Virus record (IMG/VR): IMGVR_UViG_3300019487_000024
Coordinates: 1-64,000 of that record
Strand: one strand, 5' to 3'
From: a virus
DNA: 64,000 nucleotides
Shown in pieces: positions 42,520 through 50,349 of this stretch; the first letter of the stretch is position 1; every line of letters starts with the position of its first letter. A program made the position numbers and the translations under genes. Under the pieces are notes generated by a model. It did not search any database and was not told the DNA's origin. It was given only the letters and a program-made list of their open reading frames with translations.

Positions 42520-42834
42520 ATGACTGGTTTACTGATGAAAAAGTATCATATTGCCATTTTGGATAACGATGATGGGTTTGTTACAAAAGTGGTGGGAGCC
42601 TTAAAGCTGTGGTACAGTAACAAAATTGTGATTCAAACATACCGAGATACTCACTCCATGTTTGAAGCCGTAAGTCTTAACAAAGCCAAGAATAAGCCCT
42701 TTGATATGGCTGTGGTCAGCCCCGAACAAATGGCAGAGAGATTGATTCTTCAACGAGCCAATCCCGCTCTAAAAGTGGTCTGTTGTGAAGACGAACAAAC
42801 TCTCAAAGCAGCAACCGCAAAGGTCTTGTTATAA
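42520..42834 (+). CDS. receiver-like (CheY-fold) protein lacking the phosphoacceptor Asp
   Basis: 104 residues (ATG 42520; ATG 42535 also fits). The alternation YHIAILDNDDGFVTKVVGAL, then FDMAVVSPEQMAERLIL and ALKVVCCEDEQTLKAATAKV matches the beta-alpha pattern of response-regulator receivers: an acidic pair after strand 1 (DNDD) is kept, but the position at the end of strand 3, where Asp is phosphorylated, is Ser (AVVS). No output domain. This is a tentative fold call; it may be a pseudo-receiver that binds a host or phage partner. Confidence 0.5.
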   Translation: MTGLLMKKYHIAILDNDDGFVTKVVGALKLWYSNKIVIQTYRDTHSMFEAVSLNKAKNKPFDMAVVSPEQMAERLILQRANPALKVVCCEDEQTLKAATAKVLL

Positions 42835-42858
42835 AATCACTTTTCCTTCATCGAAGCC

Positions 42859-42887
42859 ATATTTATAAGGGTAGCGATTTATAAATA
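42859..42887 (+). promoter_or_regulatory. two AT-rich promoter-like elements
   Basis: ATATTTATAA (42859-42868) and TATAAATA (42880-42887, the T4 late core) lie in tandem, 24 and 5 bases before the ATG at 42893. Confidence 0.5.
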
Positions 42888-42892
42888 CGTCT

Positions 42893-43621
42893 ATGAACCC
42901 AGAAAATTTCCAAGGTCTGATTCGCCGCATTCTCAAAGAAGAAGTTGAGAAGCGTAGCGATACCAACAAGCCAACATATAGTCGTGTCCCCGAAGTGGTT
43001 CATGGCGAAGATTACCAGAAGAAAAAAATTTCTCCGCAGCCACGGGACACTATGACCAAGCAGGAGATGCTTGAGGACATGGACAAGGTAGTCAAAGCAA
43101 TCAACAAGGAGTACATGGTCGTATGGGATGACCATGACGACATGTCAATTCATGCCAAAGACTTGTTCACGATTCGCATCATCCCCAAGTGGGAAAACAA
43201 TTTCTGCATTGAAGCAATGACCCGCAACGAAGATCGCATTTTCATCACTGGACAAAATTGGGATCAAGTCAAGGAATTCGTCAAGGTCAACTTGAAGGAT
43301 GACAAGACTTCTCAAGAGATTGCTTACAACAAAGCCATTGCAAATGTCACTGGCAAGAATGACACCACTTCAAAAGCTGACAAGGATTTACCTCAGAAAG
43401 ACAAACCAAAAACTTTACCGCTTACCAACGAACCTCCAAAGAAGGACAAGAACAAAGACAAGGATTACACGGAAGACTCGGTTAAGAAGGACGATGATTT
43501 GCCTGAGAAACCAATGAAGGAAGTTAAGGATTTCGAGAAACAAATTGATCACAAAGTTAAAGACCCGGTTAAGCTTCGCCGTCGCAACCCCGACACCAAG
43601 TTGACAATTAAGCAGTCTTGA
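42893..43621 (+). CDS. Lys/Asp-rich hypothetical protein
   Basis: 242 residues: an N-terminal amphipathic helix (NFQGLIRRILKEEVEKRS), a globular middle (about 60-135, KDLFTIRIIPKWENNFCIEA), and a highly charged, disordered C-terminal half (KKDKNKDKDYTED and similar) ending in RRRNPDTKLTIKQS. It shares the N-terminal helix type with 15328, 16200 and 12694. No catalytic motif. A terminator follows the stop. Confidence 0.65.
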   Translation: MNPENFQGLIRRILKEEVEKRSDTNKPTYSRVPEVVHGEDYQKKKISPQPRDTMTKQEMLEDMDKVVKAINKEYMVVWDDHDDMSIHAKDLFTIRIIPKWENNFCIEAMTRNEDRIFITGQNWDQVKEFVKVNLKDDKTSQEIAYNKAIANVTGKNDTTSKADKDLPQKDKPKTLPLTNEPPKKDKNKDKDYTEDSVKKDDDLPEKPMKEVKDFEKQIDHKVKDPVKLRRRNPDTKLTIKQS

Positions 43622-43640
43622 TTTTGATTTTCTCCACTGA

Positions 43641-43667
43641 AGGCGAGACGCAAGTCTCGCCTTTTTT
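43641..43667 (+). terminator. Rho-independent terminator
   Basis: AGGCGAGAC (43641-43649) pairs with GTCTCGCCT (43654-43662), loop GCAA, then TTTTTT. Confidence 0.9.
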
Positions 43668-43668
43668 A

Positions 43669-43697
43669 TTGACTTTGGACGGCACATGTGCCATAAT
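43669..43697 (+). promoter_or_regulatory. sigma70-like promoter for the CobS-like gene
   Basis: TTGACT (43669-43674), 17 bases, CATAAT (43692-43697), directly after the terminator. The -10 ends seven bases before the ATG at 43704, predicting a leaderless mRNA. Confidence 0.65.
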
Positions 43698-43703
43698 GCT
43701 AGA

Positions 43704-44606
43704 ATGATCAACATGGACTTTTCCAAGGCTTCCGACCTTAAACCCAAAGAGCTAATCATTAGCGATTTGAAGTGGAAGTACCTTGTCCGAGCAGTGATGC
43801 GTGCCAAGAACATCATGATTATTGGACCTTCTGGCTGTGCAAAAACGATGGCGGCAAGGTGTGTGGCAACGGCTCTCAAACGTCCCTTTCAGAAGTTCAA
43901 CATCGGTTCTACACAAGATGCCCGTGCAACTTTGATTGGCAACACGACCTACAACAAGGAGTCGGGCACCGTGTTTCATAAATCGGGGTTTGTTAAAGCA
44001 ATCACTACTCCAAACACTATCGTTCTTCTTGACGAATTAACCCGTGGAACACACGACGCATGGAACATTCTCATGCCGGTTACTGATCCCACACAGCGTT
44101 GTCTTCAATTAGACGAAGACGAAAATAGCACAGTAGTCAATGTTGCTGAAGGAGTATCGTTTATCGCCACAGCCAATATCGGCAATGAGTACACGGGAAC
44201 CAAGGTGCTAGACAAAGCAAATTCTCGTCGGTTTCCAGTCAAACTTGAAATGAATCCATTGGAGCCAGACGAATTGAAAAATCTCTTTGGTATTCTTTTT
44301 AAGGATGCCACAAGTCAACACAAAGCAACGATGAATGTTCTCGTTGAGATTTATGACGACATCATCAAGCAGTGTCAGTTAGAAGATGCGTCAATTTCTA
44401 CGATTATCCCACCAGCCAACATGGTGGAAATGGCTGAACTTGTCATGGATAATTTTGACCTTGAAGAAATCGCAGAAGCGGCTATTTATCCCGAATATGG
44501 CGATGAAGGAGGGGCAGATAGCGAACGAGCGTTCGTCAAATCCATCTTGCAGAAATACTTTCCGAAAGATGTAAAGAGTCCAATCAAAGACCCTCGCCGA
44601 AAGTAA
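43704..44606 (+). CDS. CobS/MoxR-like AAA+ ATPase
   Basis: 300 residues. Start ATG 43704 is chosen because the upstream ATG (43686) lies inside the promoter. Walker A GPSGCAKT is at about 41-48, Walker B TIVLLDEL at about 105-112, sensor 1 is FIATANIG, and the arginine region SRRFPVKLEM. This is the MoxR/CobS group of AAA+ chaperones, which work with a VWA-domain partner; CobS is the ATPase of aerobic cobaltochelatase, and CobS-like genes are known from T4-like cyanophages. The partner gene follows with no gap. Its job may be metal insertion or complex remodelling; sequence alone does not decide. Confidence 0.85.
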   Translation: MINMDFSKASDLKPKELIISDLKWKYLVRAVMRAKNIMIIGPSGCAKTMAARCVATALKRPFQKFNIGSTQDARATLIGNTTYNKESGTVFHKSGFVKAITTPNTIVLLDELTRGTHDAWNILMPVTDPTQRCLQLDEDENSTVVNVAEGVSFIATANIGNEYTGTKVLDKANSRRFPVKLEMNPLEPDELKNLFGILFKDATSQHKATMNVLVEIYDDIIKQCQLEDASISTIIPPANMVEMAELVMDNFDLEEIAEAAIYPEYGDEGGADSERAFVKSILQKYFPKDVKSPIKDPRRK

Positions 44607-46913
44607 ATGAGCAAAGGTATATCACCAGCCGAAGCTGACTTCTGGTTGGATACTGATAAGTATGCCAACTTCTTTGAAGAGCAACTAGACCCAAATAAGG
44701 GTCTGGTCTTCAGCATAGATATGGTTCGCCTTTCATCCATCAGAAAGGCAATCTCCAACTTTGTTCGCATTCTCACCCGCAAAAACATCCCGGTCTATTT
44801 CAATGACATGGACGCCAACGTCAACTTTGGTGGGAAGATCATCTATATCTCGGCGAAGATATTGAACAAGCAGGACTTTGATGTAGCAGTTGGACAAGCA
44901 CTCCACGAAGCTGCCCACACCCTCAAGACCGATTTTGATACCGTAAAGCTGGCATGGACCAATATCCCACACAAGATATTTCAACTGTCCGACTCAAAAG
45001 GAATCCGCCGTGCATCATTGGAGAAATTCATTCACACCACTTGGAACGTCATTGAAGACCGCTACATTGATGACTACGTGTTCAATTCGGCACCGGGCTA
45101 CCGTGGATACTATGTCTCGCTCTATGACCGATTTTGGCACTGTCCAGAAGTAGATGAAAATCTCTTGAGTGATAAGTTTAGGTATCCTAGCTTGGATTCC
45201 TACATGTTCCGAATCATCAACTTCACCAATGATAACACGGATTTGCTTGCTCTTCCACGCTTGGATGAAATTGCCGACGTGATTGACATTGAGAACATAA
45301 GCCGATTAAAGACAACTCAAGACCGAGTTAAGACGGCGTTTGAAGTTGTTGAGATTGTCTTGAACTGTCTTGACGTAAATCCACCACAAGCAGGAAAAGG
45401 AACTCCAAACAAAGGAAAGGGAAAGAACCTTGCTCGCCCCGAAGATTTTTTCGACTTTGATGGTGAAGAAGGCGAAGGAGACCCCCAAGAGTCCGATGGT
45501 TCTGGCAAAGAGTCCACCCCATCCGAAAGTCCACAAGAGGAAAAGGAAGTGGGGAATAATCCGAAGGATGAATCAAAGGATGTTGATGTTGGAAAGCAAA
45601 TGGTAGAGGAAATTTCCGACGTAATGAGCGGGCGTGACCAGACACCGGAGATTCTCAAGGAGAACAAAGATGTCGTGAATAAGGTGTCCGAGGACGAGCT
45701 TTCCGATGGAGAAGTCAAAGAAATCAAGAACATGGTTGAACAGCAGAGGAAGTTTCTGCTTGGGGAATTGCCGAAGGAAGTCGTTACGCCAGAACAGAAA
45801 CAGCTACTTGACTTAATTGAAAAGCATGGCATATTACTCGTGAAAGTTGATGCACCCACTCTCCTAGCAGGAGATGACAAGAACTTGAAAGTGGATTGTA
45901 TTGTGGTTCAGAAGATGACCAAAGAACTCATATTGGCGGGACAAGAAGTATTCCCTCTCTGTGGAGTCATGAAGCTTGGAAATGAGACGCCCGACCCTCC
46001 CAAAGAAAACGCCGAAGCAGTCAAAAAGGGCATAGTGCTTGGCACCAAGCTCGGTAGAAAACTTCAAATCCGAAACGAAATCAATCCCACCAAGACAATC
46101 CGAAAGAAGTGGGGAAAGATTCATCGTCGTCAACTTCATGAAGCAGCATTTGATGCGGAGGATTTGTTTTACAAAATCACCATTGACGAACATCAGAAGG
46201 CAACCCTCCACATTACAGTTGACGCCAGCGGGTCTATGTCAAGAGGCAACAAGTGGACACAAACCATGATTGCCGTGGTTGCCATCTGCAAGGCGGCATC
46301 CATGATTGACAATGTTCACGTCACGGTTTCATTCCGGTCCACACAGAATGTTGGAATGACTTGTTTGCCGCATATCATTCTCGCCTACGATTCAAAGGTG
46401 GATAAGTTCTCCAAAGTCCGAAACTTGTTCCCATATCTCAGTCCCAACGGCTATACGCCAGAAGGATTGGCATTCAGTGCCATCATGAATCTGTTTGAGA
46501 ACATTACTCCCGACGAAACGGATCGTTATTTCCTCAATCTCTCCGATGGTGAGCCATGCTATGCTATCAAGGTCGCATCGACAGGAATGCACATTTCATA
46601 TCAAGATGAAGTGGGCGTAACCCATACCAAGGGGCAGGTAGATAAAATAAGACGCCACGGAATTGAAATCCTGAGTTACTTCATTGATGAAGATTATGAA
46701 GGTCCATTGGGCAAGGTAAATAAAGAAACAAAGCCCGCAGACATTGCCAAGGCTAAAGAAACTCAGAAGGAATTGGACGAAACGCCACTACGAAAAAACT
46801 TCCGCAAAATGTATGGTAAGAACGCACAATTCATCAATGTTGAAAGCATAGTTGACTTGGCTCGTACAATTAACCGACTTTTTTTAACAAAGCAAAATGA
46901 AAAAAGGACTTGA
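44607..46913 (+). CDS. CobT-like VWA protein with HEAAH metallopeptidase-like motif
   Basis: 768 residues, the ATG directly abutting the ATPase stop. The N-terminal part has GQALHEAAHTLKTDFD (HExxH-type motif HEAAH at about 100-104), as in metallopeptidases. A Glu/Asp/Ser-rich linker spans about 280-330. The C-terminal part is a von Willebrand A domain with MIDAS motif VDASGSMSRG (DxSxS at about 539-543) and a later LNLSDGEP acidic site. MoxR-VWA partners are known from cobaltochelatase (CobS/CobT) and from protein-complex remodelling systems. Having both HEAAH and VWA in a phage protein suggests a chelatase or protease-remodeller. Its last codon overlaps the next promoter's -35. Confidence 0.8.
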   Translation: MSKGISPAEADFWLDTDKYANFFEEQLDPNKGLVFSIDMVRLSSIRKAISNFVRILTRKNIPVYFNDMDANVNFGGKIIYISAKILNKQDFDVAVGQALHEAAHTLKTDFDTVKLAWTNIPHKIFQLSDSKGIRRASLEKFIHTTWNVIEDRYIDDYVFNSAPGYRGYYVSLYDRFWHCPEVDENLLSDKFRYPSLDSYMFRIINFTNDNTDLLALPRLDEIADVIDIENISRLKTTQDRVKTAFEVVEIVLNCLDVNPPQAGKGTPNKGKGKNLARPEDFFDFDGEEGEGDPQESDGSGKESTPSESPQEEKEVGNNPKDESKDVDVGKQMVEEISDVMSGRDQTPEILKENKDVVNKVSEDELSDGEVKEIKNMVEQQRKFLLGELPKEVVTPEQKQLLDLIEKHGILLVKVDAPTLLAGDDKNLKVDCIVVQKMTKELILAGQEVFPLCGVMKLGNETPDPPKENAEAVKKGIVLGTKLGRKLQIRNEINPTKTIRKKWGKIHRRQLHEAAFDAEDLFYKITIDEHQKATLHITVDASGSMSRGNKWTQTMIAVVAICKAASMIDNVHVTVSFRSTQNVGMTCLPHIILAYDSKVDKFSKVRNLFPYLSPNGYTPEGLAFSAIMNLFENITPDETDRYFLNLSDGEPCYAIKVASTGMHISYQDEVGVTHTKGQVDKIRRHGIEILSYFIDEDYEGPLGKVNKETKPADIAKAKETQKELDETPLRKNFRKMYGKNAQFINVESIVDLARTINRLFLTKQNEKRT

Positions 46914-46938
46914 CATTTTATACCAAATGGCGTATCCT
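46910..46938 (+). promoter_or_regulatory. consensus sigma70 promoter
   Basis: TTGACA (46910-46915), 17 bases, TATCCT (46933-46938), the best sigma70 match in the window. A leader of about 38 bases with AAGGAGTGAT follows. Confidence 0.75.
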
Positions 46939-46982
46939 TGCCCTCGATTCACCAAGGAGTGATCTCACTTCCTAGTTAAATT

Positions 46983-47357
46983 ATGAAACAAAATACTCGT
47001 AAGAACAAAACCAATCAGTCGGTTACTTGGCCAACTACTGCGTACTTCACCATTGCCGACTTGCACAAGCTTAATCCAAAGTTCGTCAACATCACTTTGA
47101 GAGTTCGTCTCGCCAATGCGATTGAAGATGGCAAGGTTGCCGAAATTGGTTGGGTGCCCGGAGGAAAGGGTCGTCCACCAAAGGTTTTCTCGTTAACCCC
47201 CGTCCAACAAACAACCCTCAACAAAGCCAAGTCTGAGAACGTCAACTTGGTTGACAATGCCGAGAAGCTCGTCAATGTCATCAATGTCTCCACTCCGACC
47301 CCTGCCACGGTGCCTGCTTCCACAGTGCCCGACGCTGCGACTCCCGCAGTGAAGTAA
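46983..47357 (+). CDS. small basic, probably DNA-binding protein
   Basis: 124 residues. Residues about 18-75 (WPTTAYFTIADLHKLNPKFV; NITLRVRLANAIEDGKVAEI; GKGRPPKVFSLTP) read as a winged-helix: a helix pair, then a beta-hairpin ending in GRPP. The C-terminal third is a Thr/Pro/Ala/Val tail. Strong promoter and ribosome site suggest high early expression, as for transcription modulators or host-takeover proteins. Fold assignment is tentative. Confidence 0.6.
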   Translation: MKQNTRKNKTNQSVTWPTTAYFTIADLHKLNPKFVNITLRVRLANAIEDGKVAEIGWVPGGKGRPPKVFSLTPVQQTTLNKAKSENVNLVDNAEKLVNVINVSTPTPATVPASTVPDAATPAVK

Positions 47358-47404
47358 GGTCTGAGAATCAAATAGCCGTATATCGGCGTAATCTAGGGAC
47401 AGTT

Positions 47405-47608
47405 ATGGCAAAGAAGAAGAGAACCAAGCAACAATTGTTGGACAAAATCAAACCCAAAGATTACCTGATATACGGCATTTTTGATTTCGAGAAACAGACG
47501 CTTGTATATGTCCACATGGATTACGACCAAGTGGAAATGGAGTTTGAGTTGGAAGGATATTCCGAAGAGCGGTATGACATTGTTGAGTTCTACATCCGCT
47601 TGATTTAG
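47405..47608 (+). CDS. small acidic hypothetical protein, 67 aa
   Basis: Basic N-terminus (AKKKRTKQQLLDKIK), then an acidic beta/alpha part (YGIFDFEKQTLVYVHMDYDQ; EEFELEGY-like segment). No family. Ends converging with the next minus-strand gene with a four-base overlap. Confidence 0.6.
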   Translation: MAKKKRTKQQLLDKIKPKDYLIYGIFDFEKQTLVYVHMDYDQVEMEFELEGYSEERYDIVEFYIRLI

Positions 47609-47907
47609 TAGCGTCGGATGTATTTCCCAATCGTTTCAATGGGACCGTTGTAGGTGTCGATGCGGCGGAAACCTTCTTGAGTCAAAATGTAGGAGTAGAT
47701 ACGAACTTTGGTGATGGGTTTCACTCCCATCAACTCGTCCAATTTTTTCACTTGCGTCATAACGACGTTTTTCGATCCCCAAATGATAGGTGTCTCAAAA
47801 TCCCTGTCAAAAAGGATTGACGTGTTCGAGTCGGGATAAAATAAATGGAACACCGACCCCGCAATTTTCCCCTTCTTTTCTGGATTGATAACATTTTGTG
47901 CGAGCAT
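47605..47907 (-). CDS. small hypothetical protein (minus strand)
   Basis: 100 residues from the ATG at 47907; an ATG two codons earlier is possible. The sequence (GKIAGSVFHLFYPDSNTSIL; PIIWGSKNVVMTQVKKLDEL; VRIYSYILTQEGFRRIDTYN) reads as a normal soluble alpha/beta protein. A TATTTA element sits six bases upstream of the start on the same strand, which supports it as a gene rather than an antisense shadow. Function unknown. Confidence 0.55.
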   Translation of the reverse strand: MLAQNVINPEKKGKIAGSVFHLFYPDSNTSILFDRDFETPIIWGSKNVVMTQVKKLDELMGVKPITKVRIYSYILTQEGFRRIDTYNGPIETIGKYIRRY

Positions 47908-47912
47908 ACTCA

Positions 47913-47918
47913 TAAATA
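47913..47918 (-). promoter_or_regulatory. TATTTA element abutting a minus-strand start
   Basis: Minus-strand TATTTATGAGT directly before ATG 47907. Confidence 0.45.
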
Positions 47919-47931
47919 GAGATAAAATAAC

Positions 47932-47960
47932 TTGAACCACTATCTATACTGTGGTAATGT
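47932..47960 (+). promoter_or_regulatory. sigma70-like promoter
   Basis: TTGAAC (47932-47937), 17 bases, TAATGT (47955-47960). The spacer end CTGTGG matches the CTTGTGG of the 25922 promoter. A leader of about 20 bases with AAGGAAA leads to the ATG at 47987. Confidence 0.65.
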
Positions 47961-47986
47961 GACCGTTGAACAAGGAAACCCGTAGT

Positions 47987-48154
47987 ATGGGCAAGACCTA
48001 TAAACGAAATGATCGCCATCTGAACAAAGATGGTAGGACTTTTACCAAACCACAGAAGAAAACGTCTGGCAAACAAGACTCTCAGGAAAACAAACAGCGA
48101 TGGAAGTTTTCCGCTCGTGAAGAGGCTCAAATACTGGACGACATGAGATTATGA
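47987..48154 (+). CDS. small basic protein, 55 aa
   Basis: It is rich in Lys, Arg, Gln and Ser (KRNDRHLNKDGRTFTKPQKK), with an acidic C-terminal helix. Shine-Dalgarno AAGGAAA precedes the ATG, and the stop overlaps the next start (ATGA). First gene of the run leading to the clamp loader and dNMP kinase. Function unknown. Confidence 0.6.
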   Translation: MGKTYKRNDRHLNKDGRTFTKPQKKTSGKQDSQENKQRWKFSAREEAQILDDMRL

Positions 48155-48396
48155 TTTACGCCGTTATCGTTCTTTCCGTTTTAGTTATCTTGCTCGGTGT
48201 TTTGTTTTTCTTCCTTGAGAAGAGACAACAATCATTGCTCAAAGCATTCTCCGAGACATTGGAGCGGATTGAATTGATAGAGGACAACTGCCGAACGCTT
48301 CGTCAAAATGATGACATTCTGGCAAATGACTTAAAAATGTTACTGCATGAGTTCAAAGGTGTCGAAAAGAAAGTCGTCAAGCCAGTCGCCAAGTGA
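48151..48396 (+). CDS. small membrane-anchored helical protein, 81 aa
   Basis: One N-terminal transmembrane helix (AVIVLSVLVILLGVLFFFLE, about 4-23) is followed by a charged, probably coiled-coil helix (LLKAFSETLERIELIEDNCR). A similar plan to 42123 but unrelated in sequence. It overlaps the next gene by 50 bases. Confidence 0.6.
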   Translation: MIYAVIVLSVLVILLGVLFFFLEKRQQSLLKAFSETLERIELIEDNCRTLRQNDDILANDLKMLLHEFKGVEKKVVKPVAK

Positions 48397-48859
48397 CGGA
48401 CCAAAGAGACGTTCTCTCTTTGATCATGTGAAGCACATCCGGCAAGTCCAAGACCCGGATTACTACAACAATTTGTCTGAGGACGACCGCAAGTCGTTCA
48501 ATCATTTCATGATCATCCGTGCTCTCTCAATGGATGAAGAAATCCTTGAGACGATGGCACAGCTTTATCAGATTTTCGACAAGATTCCCTCGGCTCAGTT
48601 CTATAAGCTTCTCATTGCTCTCGTTCCAAAAAGCATGAGATTCTATCCGTGGATAAAATCCAAGAAGATGAAACACGACAAAGAGCTTTTGGCTCTGGTC
48701 GCAAAACGATTTCAAGTCCCAAGCTATCAAGCCAATGATTACGTCAATCTTTTGCTTCGCACTGAGAACGGTCAAGCGGAACTGGTAAGCATTTGCAAGG
48801 CGTTTGGACTTGAGGACAAAGAAGTGGAAGAACTTTTTGCGGAGAAGAAAGACGAATGA
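48347..48859 (+). CDS. gp62: clamp loader small subunit (gp62-like)
   Basis: 170 residues. After a basic Ser/Lys N-terminal extension of about 22 residues, the family pattern begins with SLFDHVKHIRQVQDPDYYNN, then LSEDDRKSFNHFMIIRALSM and KLLIALVPKSMRFYPWIKSK, as in gp62 of T4-like cyanophages. With gp44 ATPase it loads the sliding clamp gp45; neither is in the window. T4 gp62 has 187 residues. The ATG at 48347 lies inside the previous gene, and no better start exists. Confidence 0.75.
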   Translation: MSSKVSKRKSSSQSPSDGPKRRSLFDHVKHIRQVQDPDYYNNLSEDDRKSFNHFMIIRALSMDEEILETMAQLYQIFDKIPSAQFYKLLIALVPKSMRFYPWIKSKKMKHDKELLALVAKRFQVPSYQANDYVNLLLRTENGQAELVSICKAFGLEDKEVEELFAEKKDE

Positions 48860-49392
48860 GAGGAAAAACTGCCAACGAATTGCCTCCAATGGACCCGAAC
48901 ACATTGGAAGATGATGATTTGTTAATCATTTGGGATAAGAGTGCATACGATCTGAGGGAGCATGTTATTCGATCAAAGGACGATGCTCCTCTTCCCTTTA
49001 CAACAAAACACATTCGCCTTGGGGATTTGAAAGCATATCTTCAAAAGAAGCCTACACCAGTAAGTTCTGGATTTACTGCGGAGACTTTGAAAGAAATGTT
49101 TGAGTCTGCAAAGCGGGTTAAGGATGACGCTTTGGCGGCAGCAAAACAAGCATTGGAAGAGGCGTATGTAAAGTATCATCCGTCGTCTAGGAGCAAAGAA
49201 TTTAACAAATGGGCAGCAAGCTTTTTTTCTTGGGAAGACCCAACCCCCGAAAAAGATATTGAAGCCTGTGAGCTTGCATGGAATGCGTGCAAAAACCGAG
49301 TTTTGAAGATTCTCGAAACCCCAATACAAAATCTTGACCTAAGCACCGAGGAAGTTGATCGACGCTTCATCGACAAAATCAAAGAGTTATGA
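48856..49392 (+). CDS. hypothetical protein, 178 aa
   Basis: Start overlaps the gp62 stop (ATGA). The N-terminal part (LEDDDLLIIWDKSAYDLREH; HIRLGDLKAYLQKK) resembles a short motif often seen at the head of phage virion and fibre proteins (D-L-L-x-I-x-D...K-x-I-x-L-x-D-L). The rest is a long helix and a Trp-rich segment (KWAASFFSWEDPTPEKDIEA). A role cannot be assigned. Confidence 0.6.
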   Translation: MRGKTANELPPMDPNTLEDDDLLIIWDKSAYDLREHVIRSKDDAPLPFTTKHIRLGDLKAYLQKKPTPVSSGFTAETLKEMFESAKRVKDDALAAAKQALEEAYVKYHPSSRSKEFNKWAASFFSWEDPTPEKDIEACELAWNACKNRVLKILETPIQNLDLSTEEVDRRFIDKIKEL

Positions 49393-50075
49393 AAGTAATC
49401 GGAGTTGGCGGATATGCCCGTTGTGGCAAGGATACCTTCGTTAGCATTGCGAAGAAGATTCTCACAAAGAACAATTACGAACCCCTTCGTGTGGCGTTCG
49501 CTGATACTTTGAAGAATGAAGTTCAAGCCATGTTGAAAGTCAACGACTTTCCGCTCGATGTTTACACCACCGATACAGTGGAAAAGACAAAAATTCGTCC
49601 GTTGCTTGTTTGGTGGGGTTGTGCGAGACGAGATTTGAGTGAAGATGGACTGTATTGGGTAAACGTAGTGGACAAACAACTTCGGTCGGTGAGTGCTACC
49701 GATTCAAGAGACGATGTTATTGTCTTGGTTTCTGATGTACGGTTCCCAAATGAGGCGGCGTGGATTCACAAGAGTTGGGGTGGAGAAGTGATTCATTTGA
49801 AACGCTATTCTGTCCATTGTAGTGCTTCGCCGGTATTTGATCCGGCGACTAAGACTTTTGGAAACTCCGCACCAATCAAGACATTTGATCCCGCTCCAAA
49901 CGAAGAAGAATCCAAAAATGATCCACTCGTTCAAGCAGTTGCAGACGTTTCCGTTTCTTGGGAAAGTCGTGGGATTCCTGCCGGTGGATGCGTTACCGAA
50001 GACACATATCTTCAAGAGCAAGTTTTGAATGCTCTCAATTCTACTGGAGCATTTAACGGGAAACTATCACTATAA
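49389..50075 (+). CDS. deoxynucleoside monophosphate kinase (T4 gp1-like)
   Basis: 228 residues. P-loop GGYARCGKDTF (about 7-17), LRVAFADTLKNEVQ, KIRPLLVWWGCARRD and the DVRFPNEAAWI segment match phage dNMP kinases, which raise dNMPs to dNDPs. An insertion (about 135-185, HCSASPVFDPATKTFGNSAP) is unlike T4. Works with NrdJ and the nucleotidase on the dNTP pool. Overlaps its upstream gene by four bases; converges with the minus-strand sugar operon. Confidence 0.82.
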   Translation: MKVIGVGGYARCGKDTFVSIAKKILTKNNYEPLRVAFADTLKNEVQAMLKVNDFPLDVYTTDTVEKTKIRPLLVWWGCARRDLSEDGLYWVNVVDKQLRSVSATDSRDDVIVLVSDVRFPNEAAWIHKSWGGEVIHLKRYSVHCSASPVFDPATKTFGNSAPIKTFDPAPNEEESKNDPLVQAVADVSVSWESRGIPAGGCVTEDTYLQEQVLNALNSTGAFNGKLSL

Positions 50076-50346
50076 GTTGTCCAGCTTCGGTGTAAAAGAT
50101 GAGTTGCCTGTCTGTTGTCTTAGATAGGAACTCGTTTTTTAGTCTTGGGACAATGTGTCTGGCTCCATCCAAGTAAAGCTTGGAGCATACAGCATAGAGT
50201 TTGGCTTTGTCTTCTTTTCGGAAGCAATTACAATCAACCGCATAGTCATTGATGCAGTTAATGAGTTGTGTGAAGGTGCTATCCAACCTTGATAATTCAT
50301 GTGTGCTCAAGAACCGAGCAAACTCAGTTGGATTTCGGAACTCCAT
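50053..50346 (-). CDS. hypothetical protein, 97 aa
   Basis: The 3'-most gene of the minus-strand block. Helical, with four Cys (INCINDYAVDCNCF; YAVCSKLYLD), which could bind zinc, but spacing fits no known finger. It follows the next gene by three bases. Overlaps the end of the convergent dNMP kinase gene by 23 bases. Confidence 0.6.
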   Translation of the reverse strand: MEFRNPTEFARFLSTHELSRLDSTFTQLINCINDYAVDCNCFRKEDKAKLYAVCSKLYLDGARHIVPRLKNEFLSKTTDRQLIFYTEAGQLIVIVSR

Positions 50347-50349
50347 GCG

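Noticed and set aside
43686-43703. Earlier ATG for the CobS-like ATPase
   Set aside because: Lies within the promoter spacer/-10; the mRNA would start after it.
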